Below, piece by piece: positions 14,784-22,955 of a stretch of 32,848 bases of DNA. Location of the stretch: contig JBBQNJ010000057.1 of assembly GCA_038329845.1 (NCBI GenBank), positions 1-32,848 on the forward strand. Direction: 5' to 3'. The notes beneath the pieces were generated by a model, which did not search any database, had not been told where the DNA came from, and saw nothing but the letters and a program-made list of their open reading frames with translations. Within the stretch, counting starts at the first letter, position 1; each line of letters begins with the position of its first letter. Position numbers and translations under genes: made by a program. The stretch comes from JBBQNJ01 sp038329845. Lineage in GTDB: Bacteria > Planctomycetota > Phycisphaerae > Tepidisphaerales > Tepidisphaeraceae.

Positions 14784-16574
14784 TCATCGTTTCTTGCCCA
14801 GGAACCGTCGAAGGTCTTCTGGTTTCAGGCAGTTGATCACATGCTTTGCCTCGACCCACGCGCGGCGCGCGACGCCGAGGCCCCAATGCATCTCCTCCAG
14901 CCTGCAGGTGGAATGGGCGTCGGTGTTGATCGACAGCATCGCCCCGGCTTCGATGGTGCCGCGGGCGTTGACATCGTTCAAATCCAGCCGGGGATAGCCT
15001 GAATTAATCTCCAGCGCCACGCCTGCCGAAGCCGCGGCGGCGAAGACCTTGGCGAAATCCAGCGGTAATCCATCCCGCGCGTTGATCAGCCGTCCGGTGG
15101 GATGCCCGATCACGTTCACGTATCGATGGTCGATCGCCCGCAGCATCCGCGCTGTCGCCTTGGGCTGATCCTGGCGCAGCGCCATGTGCGGCGAGGCGAT
15201 CACGATGTCCAGTTGCTTAAGAATCTCATCCTCGTAGTCCAACCGTCCATCGGCGAGAATATCGACCTCGCTGCCCGCCAGCAGCGTGATCCCGTCGATC
15301 CGCTCCGAGACGGCGCGGATCGCCTGGATATGCGCCAGTAGTCGATCCGGCTCGAGTCCGCGAGCGATGGCCTGGCTGCGGGAATGATCGGTGATCGCAA
15401 GATAAACGTAACCCCGCGCCTTGGCCGCCTCGGCCATCTCTTCAATGCTCGCCACCCCGTCCGATGCCGTGGTATGCGTATGAAGATCGCCGCGAATGTC
15501 CTGGATCGTGATCAATCGCGGCAGCTTCCCGGCGGCCGCGGCATCCATTTCGCCGCGATCTTCGCGCAGCTCCGGTTCGATGTATTCCAGTCCCAACGCC
15601 TTGTAGACCCCAGCCTCGTCCGCTCCGGCTTCGGCGTTGATCGCCGGTGCTTCGCCCGATGACTTGCCCGCCGCCCGATACACCGCCGCGTCGTACAGTC
15701 CCCATTCATTAAGCGTCTTCCCCTTCGCCTGGGCCAGGCCGCGCACCTTGACGTTGTGGTCCTTCGAGCCGGTGAAATACATCAGCGCCGCCCCGAATGA
15801 GTCGTTGGGAACGATTCGTAGATCCACCTGCAACCCACCGTCAGTCAGCACCGACGCCTTGGTCGATCCCTGGCCAAGAATTCGCTCGACCTGGGGCAGG
15901 GCACAGAATGCCTCGGCGACGGCGGCACCCGCGACAGCCATCACGCCGCCGGGCGCCGGATTCAGCGCGCAGACGATGTCCAGGTCCCCCACCGTTTCCC
16001 GACATCGGCGTAACGAACCGGCGATCTCGGTGCGGTGAACCTGCTTCATGCCGCGCACGGCCTCGAGCATCGTCAGCGCGATCGGCATCGCCTCGGCGAT
16101 CCCCACCCGCCCGACCGACCGCGCCCGCAGCGCGATCCCATCCCGAATCACCTGAATCTTCTTTTCCCCCAGCCCCTTGATCCCGACCCAGGCGCCCGAA
16201 TCCAGCAATTTCACCAAGTCATCCAGCCCGGTCACGTTTCGCTGTTTCCACAAAAGGCTGATCGTTTTGGGTCCGAGGCCGGGGATTTCCAGCAGCGACA
16301 GCAGGCCCGCCGGGACCGACGCGATCAGCTCATCGCAGTCGCTGCTTCTGCCGGTGGCGACGTACTCCTGGATGATCTTCTGGCTGGAAGCGCCGATGCC
16401 GTCGATCTGCTTAAGCGTCCCGGCCTTGACCGCCTCGGCCGCATCGAACGTCAGGTCCTTGAGGATACGGCTGACCCGTGAGAACGCGATGGCCTTGAAC
16501 GTCGCGGCACCCTTGATCTCCAACACCGCCGCCGCCGTCGCGAATAGGCGGGAAAGCTCAGAATTAACCGACAT
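14784..16574 (-). CDS. polX: DNA polymerase/3'-5' exonuclease PolX
   Basis: The 596-residue enzyme combines an X-family repair polymerase and a PHP exonuclease, as used in base-excision and gap repair. Helix-hairpin-helix elements occur near 57-70 and 97-104. The nucleotidyltransferase motif GSLRR (from 186) leads to Asp197 and Asp199 (GDLD), with the third carboxylate at Asp251 (VDLRIV). The PHP domain starts near 360 with HTHTTASDG (His365, His367) and continues with TDH (397-398), Glu436, His463, His491 and NTDAH (550-554), so all metal ligands are present. Length matches the family (about 570-600). It stands alone on the minus strand, with the AT-rich element upstream and a gene-poor region downstream. 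Confidence 0.96.
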   Translation of the reverse strand: MSVNSELSRLFATAAAVLEIKGAATFKAIAFSRVSRILKDLTFDAAEAVKAGTLKQIDGIGASSQKIIQEYVATGRSSDCDELIASVPAGLLSLLEIPGLGPKTISLLWKQRNVTGLDDLVKLLDSGAWVGIKGLGEKKIQVIRDGIALRARSVGRVGIAEAMPIALTMLEAVRGMKQVHRTEIAGSLRRCRETVGDLDIVCALNPAPGGVMAVAGAAVAEAFCALPQVERILGQGSTKASVLTDGGLQVDLRIVPNDSFGAALMYFTGSKDHNVKVRGLAQAKGKTLNEWGLYDAAVYRAAGKSSGEAPAINAEAGADEAGVYKALGLEYIEPELREDRGEMDAAAAGKLPRLITIQDIRGDLHTHTTASDGVASIEEMAEAAKARGYVYLAITDHSRSQAIARGLEPDRLLAHIQAIRAVSERIDGITLLAGSEVDILADGRLDYEDEILKQLDIVIASPHMALRQDQPKATARMLRAIDHRYVNVIGHPTGRLINARDGLPLDFAKVFAAAASAGVALEINSGYPRLDLNDVNARGTIEAGAMLSINTDAHSTCRLEEMHWGLGVARRAWVEAKHVINCLKPEDLRRFLGKKR

Positions 16575-16710
16575 GACCGCAAGTCTACCATCCCCAAGGC
16601 CAAGCGGTCAGCGCCGTCGCGCCGATCGCAAAGATCCCCGGCACCCCCGAGCCCGATCGGCGCCGCTCACGCGGGCGCGCCCGCAAGTTAGGGAGCATGA
16701 AAAGGTGATG

Positions 16711-16738
16711 GAGCGTAAAAAGGGGAGCGTAAAAAGGG
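16711..16738. repeat. 14-bp tandem repeat at the edge of the AT-rich element
   Basis: GAGCGTAAAAAGGG occurs at 16711-16724 and again immediately at 16725-16738. The second copy runs into the left end of the inverted-repeat element. It may be a duplicated terminus or a target-site effect. Confidence 0.6.
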
Positions 16739-16964
16739 GACGCGCTTCTTTTTCAATATTCGTGACCGAATCTTGGAAATATGCTAAATTAAAAACGATT
16801 TATAATAGCGCAACAATATTATCTTGCGAAAAAAGAAGCGCGTCCCGAATGCCATTCACTTAAGGGCTAAAGTCGGCGAACTCAACAGCAGTCTTGGACC
16901 AATAAGGCGACTTTTCCCAGCCGCTTTCACGTTAAGTGAATGGCATTCAGCGCGTCCCCTTTTT
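16731..16964. mobile_element. MITE-like element, about 234 bp, with nested inverted repeats
   Basis: The outer ends are perfect 15-bp inverted repeats: AAAAAGGGGACGCGC (16731-16745) and its complement (16950-16964). An inner pair, GGGACGCGCTTCTTTTT (16737-16753) and its complement (16830-16846), encloses an AT-rich core of about 75 bases. A third perfect 17-bp pair lies at 16847-16863 and 16932-16948. The element encodes no protein and its composition differs sharply from its surroundings. The ends resemble the hairpin-forming termini around IS200-like REP-associated tyrosine transposases (from memory, not checked). A further TGTCCCCTT copy follows at 16971. It is probably non-autonomous and moved or copied by a transposase elsewhere. 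Confidence 0.65.
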
Positions 16965-17041
16965 TGGGCGTGTCCCCTTCGGGCCGCCGCCGGGGGTGGT
17001 CGCCGTGCGTGCGGCGGGGGTAGAGGGTACACTCCATCACC

Positions 17042-17806
17042 ATGGCTTTCTGCGATCTTCACTGGTTCAGTTCCACACTGCGAAAACAAGTCGCCACGTA
17101 TGTCATCCTGCCGGACGAGGGAAAGCCGCCGTATGCGACGTTTTATCTGCTGCATGGGCTGAGCGACGATCACACGATCTGGCTTCGGCGGACACGGATC
17201 GAAAGCTACGTGCAGAACCTTCCGCTGATCGTGGTGATGCCCGATGGGTTCCGCGGCTTCTACACAAACAACGCCGACGGACCGGCCTATGCCGACTACA
17301 TCGCACGCGACCTGGTGGGGATGATCGATCGGACTTTCCCAACGCGGAAAACCCGCTCGGGGCGGGCGATTGGAGGATTGAGCATGGGAGGCTACGGTGC
17401 CCTTCGCCTGGGGCTGGGATTTCCCGAGCTGTTCGCCAGCGTGAACAGCCACAGCGGTGCCCTGGGATATGGCCACTCGATGGGTTCGGCGGCGAAGAGC
17501 GCCCTGCCGCCGAGCGGATTCAAGGCCGTCTTCGGAAACCCACTTCGCGGCTCGGACCACGATCTGCATCGCCTGGCCCGGCGATGCCGGGATCGCGGGG
17601 TGCTGCCGAAAATCCGGATCGACTGCGGGACCGAAGATCACCTGATCGAGCAGAATCGCCGGTATCACCAAGCGCTGGCGAAATTGAAGATCGCCCACGA
17701 ATATGAGGAGTTCGACGGGCAGCACAACTGGGACTATTGGGATATGCACATCCGCTCGGCGCTGCAATTTCATGCCCGCAATCTGCGGCTGAAGGCGACG
17801 AGTTGA
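17042..17806 (+). CDS. Esterase D/S-formylglutathione hydrolase-like alpha/beta hydrolase
   Basis: The 254-residue protein is a cytoplasmic alpha/beta hydrolase of the putative esterase family. The oxyanion motif LLHG is at 36-39, the nucleophile elbow GLSMGGYGA contains Ser114, Asp199 sits in GTEDH and His228 in GQHNW, giving a complete triad. No signal peptide is seen. Relatives hydrolyse short acyl esters or S-formylglutathione; which substrate applies here cannot be told. The ATG at 17042 is the natural start, with only a weak purine stretch upstream. It faces the lipoprotein gene convergently and has the MITE-like element directly upstream, which may supply or disturb its promoter. Confidence 0.88.
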   Translation: MAFCDLHWFSSTLRKQVATYVILPDEGKPPYATFYLLHGLSDDHTIWLRRTRIESYVQNLPLIVVMPDGFRGFYTNNADGPAYADYIARDLVGMIDRTFPTRKTRSGRAIGGLSMGGYGALRLGLGFPELFASVNSHSGALGYGHSMGSAAKSALPPSGFKAVFGNPLRGSDHDLHRLARRCRDRGVLPKIRIDCGTEDHLIEQNRRYHQALAKLKIAHEYEEFDGQHNWDYWDMHIRSALQFHARNLRLKATS

Positions 17807-17826
17807 CCCGCGCCGACGAAACTGTC

Positions 17827-17864
17827 GCGGTCGCTGCTCGCTAGGCAGCGGGGGCGCTGACCGC
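17827..17864. terminator. Long hairpin between convergent esterase and lipoprotein genes
   Basis: GCGGTC and GACCGC form an outer stem that encloses a second CGCTGC/GCAGCG stem. It lies 20 bases after the esterase stop. No T-run follows on either strand, so it may only be a 3' stabilising or weak termination structure. Confidence 0.3.
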
Positions 17865-17952
17865 GCCGTTGGCGCATGAAAAAGCCGGCAGAGATGGCGT
17901 CGGAGGTTCGCCATCCCCACCGGACTCTCGATCGGTTGCGCCGGCGCTTCGA

Positions 17953-18339
17953 TCAGCGATTCAATTCCCGGCGTTCGACGGTCACCTTATCGGTCACCGT
18001 CTCCCTCGGCTCGAAGTAAATGCGGTAAAGGTTGCCGCGATGCAGTCCCTCCTCGCGGACGATGCGGCTGTCGAGCAGCACCTTGTCCATGGATCCGTCC
18101 ACGGCGAGTACCTCGCCTTTCCTGGCGTCGCCGGACCAAACAAGCTTGTTGTCACGGGCATCCAGAACGTAAAACTTCCCGTTCGATGGAGCCGCGTAAG
18201 TGACACGATCCGTGCCCGATGCAACTGAGGTCGCGGTCGGGGGAATCGCCGCGTTATGCTGATTGGCGCACCCCACCACTCCGACAGACAAAGCGCCCGC
18301 GGCGACGAGCGACAACAGGGTATGGCGTAGACTGAACAT
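17953..18339 (-). CDS. Small predicted lipoprotein of unknown function
   Basis: The 128-residue protein starts at the ATG at 18339, which has AAGGAG six bases upstream. A hydrophobic signal peptide ends in the lipobox VVGC, so Cys24 would be lipidated. The mature part includes NGKFYVLDARDNKLVWSGD, resembling one blade of a PQQ/beta-propeller repeat but too short for a propeller, and a charged C terminus. I recognise no family. It is monocistronic and convergent with the esterase. It is likely anchored in a membrane facing the periplasm (inference). Confidence 0.8.
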   Translation of the reverse strand: MFSLRHTLLSLVAAGALSVGVVGCANQHNAAIPPTATSVASGTDRVTYAAPSNGKFYVLDARDNKLVWSGDARKGEVLAVDGSMDKVLLDSRIVREEGLHRGNLYRIYFEPRETVTDKVTVERRELNR

Positions 18340-18369
18340 ATCGATCTCCTTCTGTAATGTTCGGATCAC

Positions 18370-18771
18370 CGGCCTATCCGGCGACCCGTTAGCTCAATGA
18401 TCACACGAAAGGTTGATATGCAATTTCAGTGCCACGAGAGGGGTTGCCCCGATGGCGAACCGAATTTTTCACTCCCCATTCCGTCGTCGCCCAGTCTATC
18501 GGTGGCCGCTGGGCTCTCCCGATGGTGAACCGAGTTTTTCACCCCCTCCCCCGCCCGAGCCCCCTCGCTGTCCATGCGTCCGTTTGTTGCCTGCGTGCCT
18601 TCGTCCGCCGCCTTTCCGCGCCTTGGTGCCTTCGGCACACTTCCCAAACTGCGGCCGAGCGCGGCTGTGCCACATCTCCCAGCCAGGCGCGGCTGTGCCG
18701 CATGCTTTCGTCCCTTCGTGCCTGCGTGCCTTGCTCTTTGCATTCATCCTCGCTCGCGCGATAATCCTCGA
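18370..18771. repeat. Gene-free region with a roughly 30-bp direct repeat
   Basis: Two near-identical copies of CCCGATGGYGAACCGARTTT followed by TTCACYCCC start near 18448 and 18518, 70 bases apart. GCGCGGCTGTGCC is also present twice near 18659 and 18688. These look like dispersed intergenic repeats. No gene is credible here and no clear promoter for nuoI was found. Confidence 0.5.
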
Positions 18772-19359
18772 ATGAGCGTTCGCAGCTATTTCCGCAATAT
18801 TTACGACAACGTCAGCTCGATCGCGATCGGGATGAAGATCACGATCAAGTATTGCTTTCAGAAAACCGTCACGGTGCGGTATCCCGAGCAACGGCTCAGT
18901 TTTGCCCCACGCTATCGCGGAATTCATGAGTTCGAGCTGAACAAGTGCATTGCCTGCGATCTGTGCGCCAAAGCCTGCCCGGTCGATTGCATCTACATCG
19001 ACAAATCCGGCGCGCGGAAAATCGACAAGAAACTGGGGATCGTCAACATGGACGACCCCAAAAACGGGGAATTACTCCGCTACGCGATCGATTACTCGAA
19101 GTGTCTATTCTGCGCCCTTTGCACCGAGCCGTGTCCCACCGACTGCATTCACATGGGCAAGCTGCATGACCTCTCGAGCTACAGCCGCGAGGACGTGGTT
19201 GTCGAGTTCACCGAGCTGGATCGGCGAGGGCTGCACACGCCGATTCCGCTCTGGATGGAGCGTAACAAGGACGGGATCGCATGGGTTAAGGAGGAGCGCG
19301 ATCGCGTGATGGCCGGACGGCTGCCAAGCACCGAAGGGGACATCCCCAAAGCGGGATGA
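18772..19359 (+). CDS. nuoI: NADH-quinone oxidoreductase subunit I (2x 4Fe-4S ferredoxin)
   Basis: The 195-residue protein carries two 4Fe-4S binding motifs: C59, C62, C65, C69 (CIACDLCAKACP) and C111, C114, C117, C121 (CLFCALCTEPCP). Each is followed by a further Cys-containing turn, as in complex I subunit I, where clusters N6a and N6b pass electrons towards the quinone site. The spacing, the GELLRYAIDYSKC segment and the length match NuoI. I place the start at the ATG at 18772; the frame is open further upstream through repeat DNA. No other nuo gene lies next to it, so the complex I genes are split in this genome, or this copy is an accessory. Confidence 0.9.
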   Translation: MSVRSYFRNIYDNVSSIAIGMKITIKYCFQKTVTVRYPEQRLSFAPRYRGIHEFELNKCIACDLCAKACPVDCIYIDKSGARKIDKKLGIVNMDDPKNGELLRYAIDYSKCLFCALCTEPCPTDCIHMGKLHDLSSYSREDVVVEFTELDRRGLHTPIPLWMERNKDGIAWVKEERDRVMAGRLPSTEGDIPKAG

Positions 19360-19400
19360 GCGCCCCGCCGAGCCCCGGTCCGGCGGATGTGTATCCGTGC

Positions 19401-19520
19401 GGCAACAACCGCTCAGGCGACAACCGATCAGGCAACAACCGCTCGGGCGACAACCGATCAGGCAACAGCCGATCAGGCAACAGCCGATCAGGCAACAACC
19501 GATCAGGCAACAACCGATCA
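19401..19520. repeat. Eight tandem copies of a 15-bp repeat
   Basis: Eight contiguous units run from 19401 to 19520 with the minus-strand consensus TGATCGGTTGTTGCC and few variants. The length is a multiple of three. In one minus frame most units contain a TGA stop; in another frame they encode DRLLP, and on the plus strand GNNRS. The last unit holds the stop codon of the minus-strand gene ending at 19518. No spacers are present, so it is not CRISPR. Confidence 0.95.
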
Positions 19521-19865
19521 GGCCGCGAGCGGCCGTCGGCGCTGACGGGAAACGGCGCGGCGGGTGGTCATCCAGTCGCCGTCGAAGTCGGCGGCTTCGT
19601 CGTCGGCGTCTCGCTGGGGCAGTTCGGGCGCTGGAGCGGCATTGAGCGCGGCCCGTTCCTCCAGGGTCAAGGCCCGATACGTCGGGGGCCGCAATTCACT
19701 CGCCTTGGGCATGCTCAAATGCATTCCATGGGGATGGGCGTCGATCAGTGTGAAACCGGCATCAATGCGATGGGGCAAAGATCCATCGGCGATCGCCTCG
19801 AGTACTCGCGCAAGCGGCACGGCCCAGATTTCCGCGGCCACGGCTGGAACAACCCAACATCCCAT
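19518..19865 (-). CDS. Small protein of unknown function, possibly DNA-binding
   Basis: The 115-residue ORF has AAGGAG nine bases before its ATG and is more credible than the plus-strand frame covering it. The N-terminal part (VPLARVLEAIADGSLPHRID) resembles the helix-turn-helix of excisionase/MerR-like small proteins. A proline-containing middle follows, and the C terminus is basic (TRRAVSRQRRRPLAA), ending in Ala-Ala. I do not recognise a named family. The TGA stop lies in the first unit of the 15-bp tandem repeat, and later units give further in-frame TGA codons. It follows the next gene on the same strand by about 125 bases. Confidence 0.6.
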   Translation of the reverse strand: MGCWVVPAVAAEIWAVPLARVLEAIADGSLPHRIDAGFTLIDAHPHGMHLSMPKASELRPPTYRALTLEERAALNAAPAPELPQRDADDEAADFDGDWMTTRRAVSRQRRRPLAA

Positions 19866-19989
19866 CGTATTACACTCCTTGGATACCGCTTACATCGGAC
19901 GACCCGCCGCCGACATTACGCCCCGAATCGCCGGATCGGTTATCGGTCGTGGGTGAAGCACCCGGCCGATGGGATTGCCCGGGAGGCGA

Positions 19990-20310
19990 TCACTTTCGCC
20001 CGCGGGGAGCTGATTTGCCGCTGCCGGGGCGGTTCGGCGACGTTCGAGGCTTGGTGGCGGCGGCGCCCAGCTCGTCACGGAGGCCCGATTTCTGGCGGAA
20101 ATCCGAAAGATTATGGACATCGACGCGATCGGACAGCCGAATCGGCTTGGTGGTGATGTTCGCCTCGGTGAAGTCGTCCCGCGGGGCACATCCCACGATC
20201 TCGCGGGCGTCGGTGATGTCCAGCCGCTTGAACCGGTTGTCGCTCAGGCCGTGGAAAATGGCGAATTGCACCGACTCGACGTCGATGCAGCGGATGATCA
20301 GTTGATCCAT
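19990..20310 (-). CDS. Hypothetical protein, divergent from murD
   Basis: The 106-residue ORF starts MDQLIIRCIDVESVQFAIFH and has a regular mix of charged and hydrophobic residues up to about residue 75. The last 30 residues are basic, Gly/Ser/Pro-rich and probably disordered. No signal peptide, membrane segment or known motif was seen. The ribosome binding site is weak. It is divergent from murD across only 41 bases, so the two promoters would overlap. It shares direction with the small gene ending at 19518 and may form an operon with it. Confidence 0.5.
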   Translation of the reverse strand: MDQLIIRCIDVESVQFAIFHGLSDNRFKRLDITDAREIVGCAPRDDFTEANITTKPIRLSDRVDVHNLSDFRQKSGLRDELGAAATKPRTSPNRPGSGKSAPRGRK

Positions 20311-20351
20311 ATCCCGGCGCGAGACGAACGCATCGAGTCTTCACTTCGGAT

Positions 20352-21695
20352 ATGATCCACACGATCATGGACGATCTACGCGGCAAGCGGGTGCTTGTAG
20401 CCGGGCTAGGGCGATTTGGCGGCGGGGTGGGGGTTTGCAAATGGCTGGCGAGCGAGCAGGCATCGGTCACGGTCATCGACAGCGCCGATGAAGGCAAGCT
20501 CGCCGACTCGATCCATCAACTCGAATCGCTCGACATCCAGTTCCGACTCGGTCGGGATCTGCCCGATGATTTTGCCGGCATCGATCTGATCGTGGTCTCC
20601 CCGGCAATCCCGCCGCATAGCGCGTTCTTTCGCGCGGCGATGGCGTCGGGGATCGCCATGACCAGCGAGATTGGCCTGTTCGTCGAGCGATGCCCGGCGA
20701 GGCGAATCGTCGGCGTGACCGGCACCAAGGGAAAAAGCACCACCACCGCCCTGCTCGGGCGGATGCTCAAGGCCCGCCATCAGACGTGGGTCGGCGGGAA
20801 CATCGGCGGATCGCTGCTGGGAGATCTGCCGCGCATCGGGAGCGACGATGTCGCGGTGCTGGAACTGTCCAGCTTCATGCTGCATCATCTGGGACTTCGG
20901 CGTTTCTCGCCCTATATCGCGGTGGTGACGATGGTCTGGTCGGACCACCTCGACTGGCACCAGACGCGCCAAGCGTATGTGGACGCCAAGCGGAACATCG
21001 TGCGATTCCAGAGGCCGGAGGACTACGCGGTGTTGAATGCCGCCGACCCCACCGCCCGCTCCTTCGACGCCGACACGGCCGGGCAATGCGTCTGGCCCGA
21101 TCCGGCCGCCGAGCCGTTTTCACTTCGGCTGCCCGGGGCGCACAACCAGTTCAACGCCCAACTCGCGTTCGCGGCGGCCAAGCTGCTGGGGATCGATCGC
21201 GCCGCGGCGCAGGACGCGATCGGCGACTTTGCCGGCCTGCCGCACCGGCTCGAGCTGGTCCATGAATCGCGCCAGGTGCGATGGATCAACGACTCGATCG
21301 CGACGATCCCCGAAGCGGCGCGGGCGGCGATGGAGGCGTTCGCGCCGGGCACGGTAATTCAGATTCTCGGCGGTCGTGACAAGCATCTTCCCTTCGATTC
21401 GCTCGCCCGGTCGCTGGCCCAGCGCGGCAAGGCGGCGCTGTGCATCGGAGAAACGGCATCGATGCTCGCGCAATTGCTGCGGCAACACTCCGCCGACGGG
21501 AGGTTACATATCGGCGAATGCCGAACCCTCGAACAGGCCGTCGCCGACGCCCGAACGATCGCGGCGGCCGACGATGTGGTGCTGCTGAGTCCGGGATGTC
21601 CCAGCTACGATCAATTCGTGAACTTCGAATCGCGCGGCCAGGCATTCACGGCACTGGCCAAGGCCGAAATCGGCGCCGCTGTTCGTGCGCCGTGA
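20352..21695 (+). CDS. murD: UDP-N-acetylmuramoylalanine--D-glutamate ligase
   Basis: This cytoplasmic ligase adds D-glutamate to UDP-MurNAc-L-Ala in peptidoglycan synthesis. The 447-residue frame has the Rossmann start KRVLVAGLGRFG, the ATP-binding GTKGKSTT (124-131), ELSSFML, the WSDHLDWH segment and the C-terminal SPGCPSYDQFVNFESRG. The usual NDSKATN motif reads NDSIATI here, so Lys and Asn are replaced, a variant I believe occurs in some phyla. An ATG at 20367 fits the family's usual start (MDDLRGKRVL) better than the one at 20352; neither has a clear ribosome binding site. The gene is away from any division-cell-wall cluster. Its presence implies peptidoglycan, as now accepted for planctomycetes. 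Confidence 0.93.
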   Translation: MIHTIMDDLRGKRVLVAGLGRFGGGVGVCKWLASEQASVTVIDSADEGKLADSIHQLESLDIQFRLGRDLPDDFAGIDLIVVSPAIPPHSAFFRAAMASGIAMTSEIGLFVERCPARRIVGVTGTKGKSTTTALLGRMLKARHQTWVGGNIGGSLLGDLPRIGSDDVAVLELSSFMLHHLGLRRFSPYIAVVTMVWSDHLDWHQTRQAYVDAKRNIVRFQRPEDYAVLNAADPTARSFDADTAGQCVWPDPAAEPFSLRLPGAHNQFNAQLAFAAAKLLGIDRAAAQDAIGDFAGLPHRLELVHESRQVRWINDSIATIPEAARAAMEAFAPGTVIQILGGRDKHLPFDSLARSLAQRGKAALCIGETASMLAQLLRQHSADGRLHIGECRTLEQAVADARTIAAADDVVLLSPGCPSYDQFVNFESRGQAFTALAKAEIGAAVRAP

Positions 21696-21739
21696 AGTGG
21701 ATGCCCGAACTTCTCCAACTGCCATGCCCGCCCCATCGC

Positions 21740-21772
21740 AAAAGCGCCGAGGATGGGGATCATCCTCGGCGC
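21740..21772 (-). terminator. Terminator after the VPLPA-type gene
   Basis: A perfect 12-bp stem (GCGCCGAGGATG paired with CATCCTCGGCGC, loop of five) at 21744-21772 is followed on the minus strand by four T (21743-21740). It lies between convergent murD and the VPLPA-type gene and may work for both, though the plus side lacks a T-run. Confidence 0.7.
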
Positions 21773-21807
21773 TTGCGTGTGAAAAACCGCAATTTCCGAT
21801 TCGCCAA

Positions 21808-22563
21808 TCACACGCCGCGGCGGCGTAGTCTCGCCGCGACGCCGGCGAGCAGCGCCAGGCCCGGCCAGACCGCCGCGGGAAGCGGAATCGGCGTGGGCGT
21901 GGGCGTGGGCGGCGGCGGGGTCGGCTCCTGCGCTAAGGTCGTTCGGATGCCGAACGTGAACCCGTGCCAGGTCTCCGGATTGGGCACGACCCAGGAGAAC
22001 TTCGAGAACGTTCCAATGAACTGGATCGTCCCATGGCCTTCAGCGCCGGCCAGCACGTTGTTCGGCTGCTGATCGAGGGCCGATGCGCCGCCGCCCCAAT
22101 ACCCGACGCCCTGGCTAACGATGGTAAACGGCGAGTCAAACTCGTAGGTGATGGGGATGGAGCGGCTCCCCACGCTCACCAGCGCCATAATCGGGTCCTT
22201 GATCGGCTCGGAGAGCGTGACCGTGTAAATCTGGTTCACGCCCCCGATCAGGGCCAGGATATCGCTGTCGGGCGGGGCGTTTTCAACTTGCGGGCTGATA
22301 TACGGGGTCGTGGGATTCCAGTAATTGGTCCCGCCGGCCGTTTGTGCGAAGAACAGGTTGCCGCTGGATCCATCGGCGAAGGTGGCGGCGAAGGTGACAT
22401 CCACCGGGTTCACAGCGCCCGGCACCGTGATTTGCCCGCTGGCCGTCCCGGCCTGCACGTCCGCGGTAGACCAATCGACGTACTGATACGTCGCCGCCCG
22501 CGCCGACAGCGCACCAGCCAACAACGCCGCCGAAGCAGCGCCAGTCAAAACATGGCGATTCAT
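21808..22563 (-). CDS. VPLPA-CTERM type sorted surface protein
   Basis: From the ATG at 22563, behind an AAGGAG six bases upstream, the protein has 251 residues. A signal peptide ends near SARAA (about residue 24). The body has the character of a secreted beta protein. Before the tail is a Pro/Thr linker (TPPPPTPTPTP), then IPLPAAVW, a hydrophobic helix and ARLRRRG, matching the VPLPA-CTERM variant of exosortase-type sorting signals. It is expected to be exported and processed at the envelope; its function is unknown. The frame is open upstream to 22818 but that part overlaps a coaC remnant and is not protein-like. The gene ends at a strong hairpin shared with murD. Confidence 0.85.
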   Translation of the reverse strand: MNRHVLTGAASAALLAGALSARAATYQYVDWSTADVQAGTASGQITVPGAVNPVDVTFAATFADGSSGNLFFAQTAGGTNYWNPTTPYISPQVENAPPDSDILALIGGVNQIYTVTLSEPIKDPIMALVSVGSRSIPITYEFDSPFTIVSQGVGYWGGGASALDQQPNNVLAGAEGHGTIQFIGTFSKFSWVVPNPETWHGFTFGIRTTLAQEPTPPPPTPTPTPIPLPAAVWPGLALLAGVAARLRRRGV

Positions 22564-22813
22564 ACGATTCTCCTTTTCCTGCCCGCCGCATTGACCCGGC
22601 GAGCCACCCAGCCACGTGCATCCGCGATAACGCATCGCGGAAGTGTGATTCAGTTTACATCCGAAATCGCTGGGAGTCAAGAAGATTTTTTGTGAGTCGC
22701 AAAAAGTGGAAAAGCAGCCCCCTTCGACCCCGCCGCACCCTCGTGCCCAACTGCCTTCGGGACTCGCCTCCTCTTTCCGCCTTACGCCCTGTCGTCCCTT
22801 CGCCCCTTCGTCC
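22564..22813. other. Upstream region of the VPLPA-type gene, no gene seen
   Basis: About 250 bases between the VPLPA-type gene and the coaC fragment. It contains pyrimidine-rich, CCCTTCG-like intergenic sequence and an AT-richer stretch near 22650-22700 that could hold the promoter. No clear boxes were identified. Confidence 0.4.
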
Positions 22814-22955
22814 CTCAATACTCACGAATTCCTCGACGATCTTTCCCGCCTCGCTCATGTGGCCAGGGCCGGTGGTGCGGCAGGCGAGGCGACCGGAATC
22901 GGGGCCGATGAAGCGGTAGCCCAGGCGGGAGAGTTTCGTCAAATTTTCTTGGAAG
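22814..22955 (-). pseudogene. Duplicated 3' fragment of coaC
   Basis: This 142-bp stretch aligns without gaps to 23201-23342 of the intact coaC, at a constant offset of 387 bases. By eye 14 positions differ, about 90% identity. In translation it keeps FQENLTKLSRLGYRFIGPDS followed by GRLACRTTGPGHMSEAGKIV, the C-terminal 45 or so residues of CoaC, with conservative and non-conservative changes and no stop inside. Upstream it breaks off into unrelated sequence, so it is not a functional gene. It points to a past tandem duplication followed by deletion, or insertion of a diverged copy. Confidence 0.85.

Noticed and set aside
19401..19520. CRISPR array or coding Asn-Arg-Ser-Gly repeat protein on the plus strand (19356-20156)
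   Set aside because: No spacers; the plus frame is antisense to a gene with a good ribosome binding site and its composition after the repeat is not protein-like.
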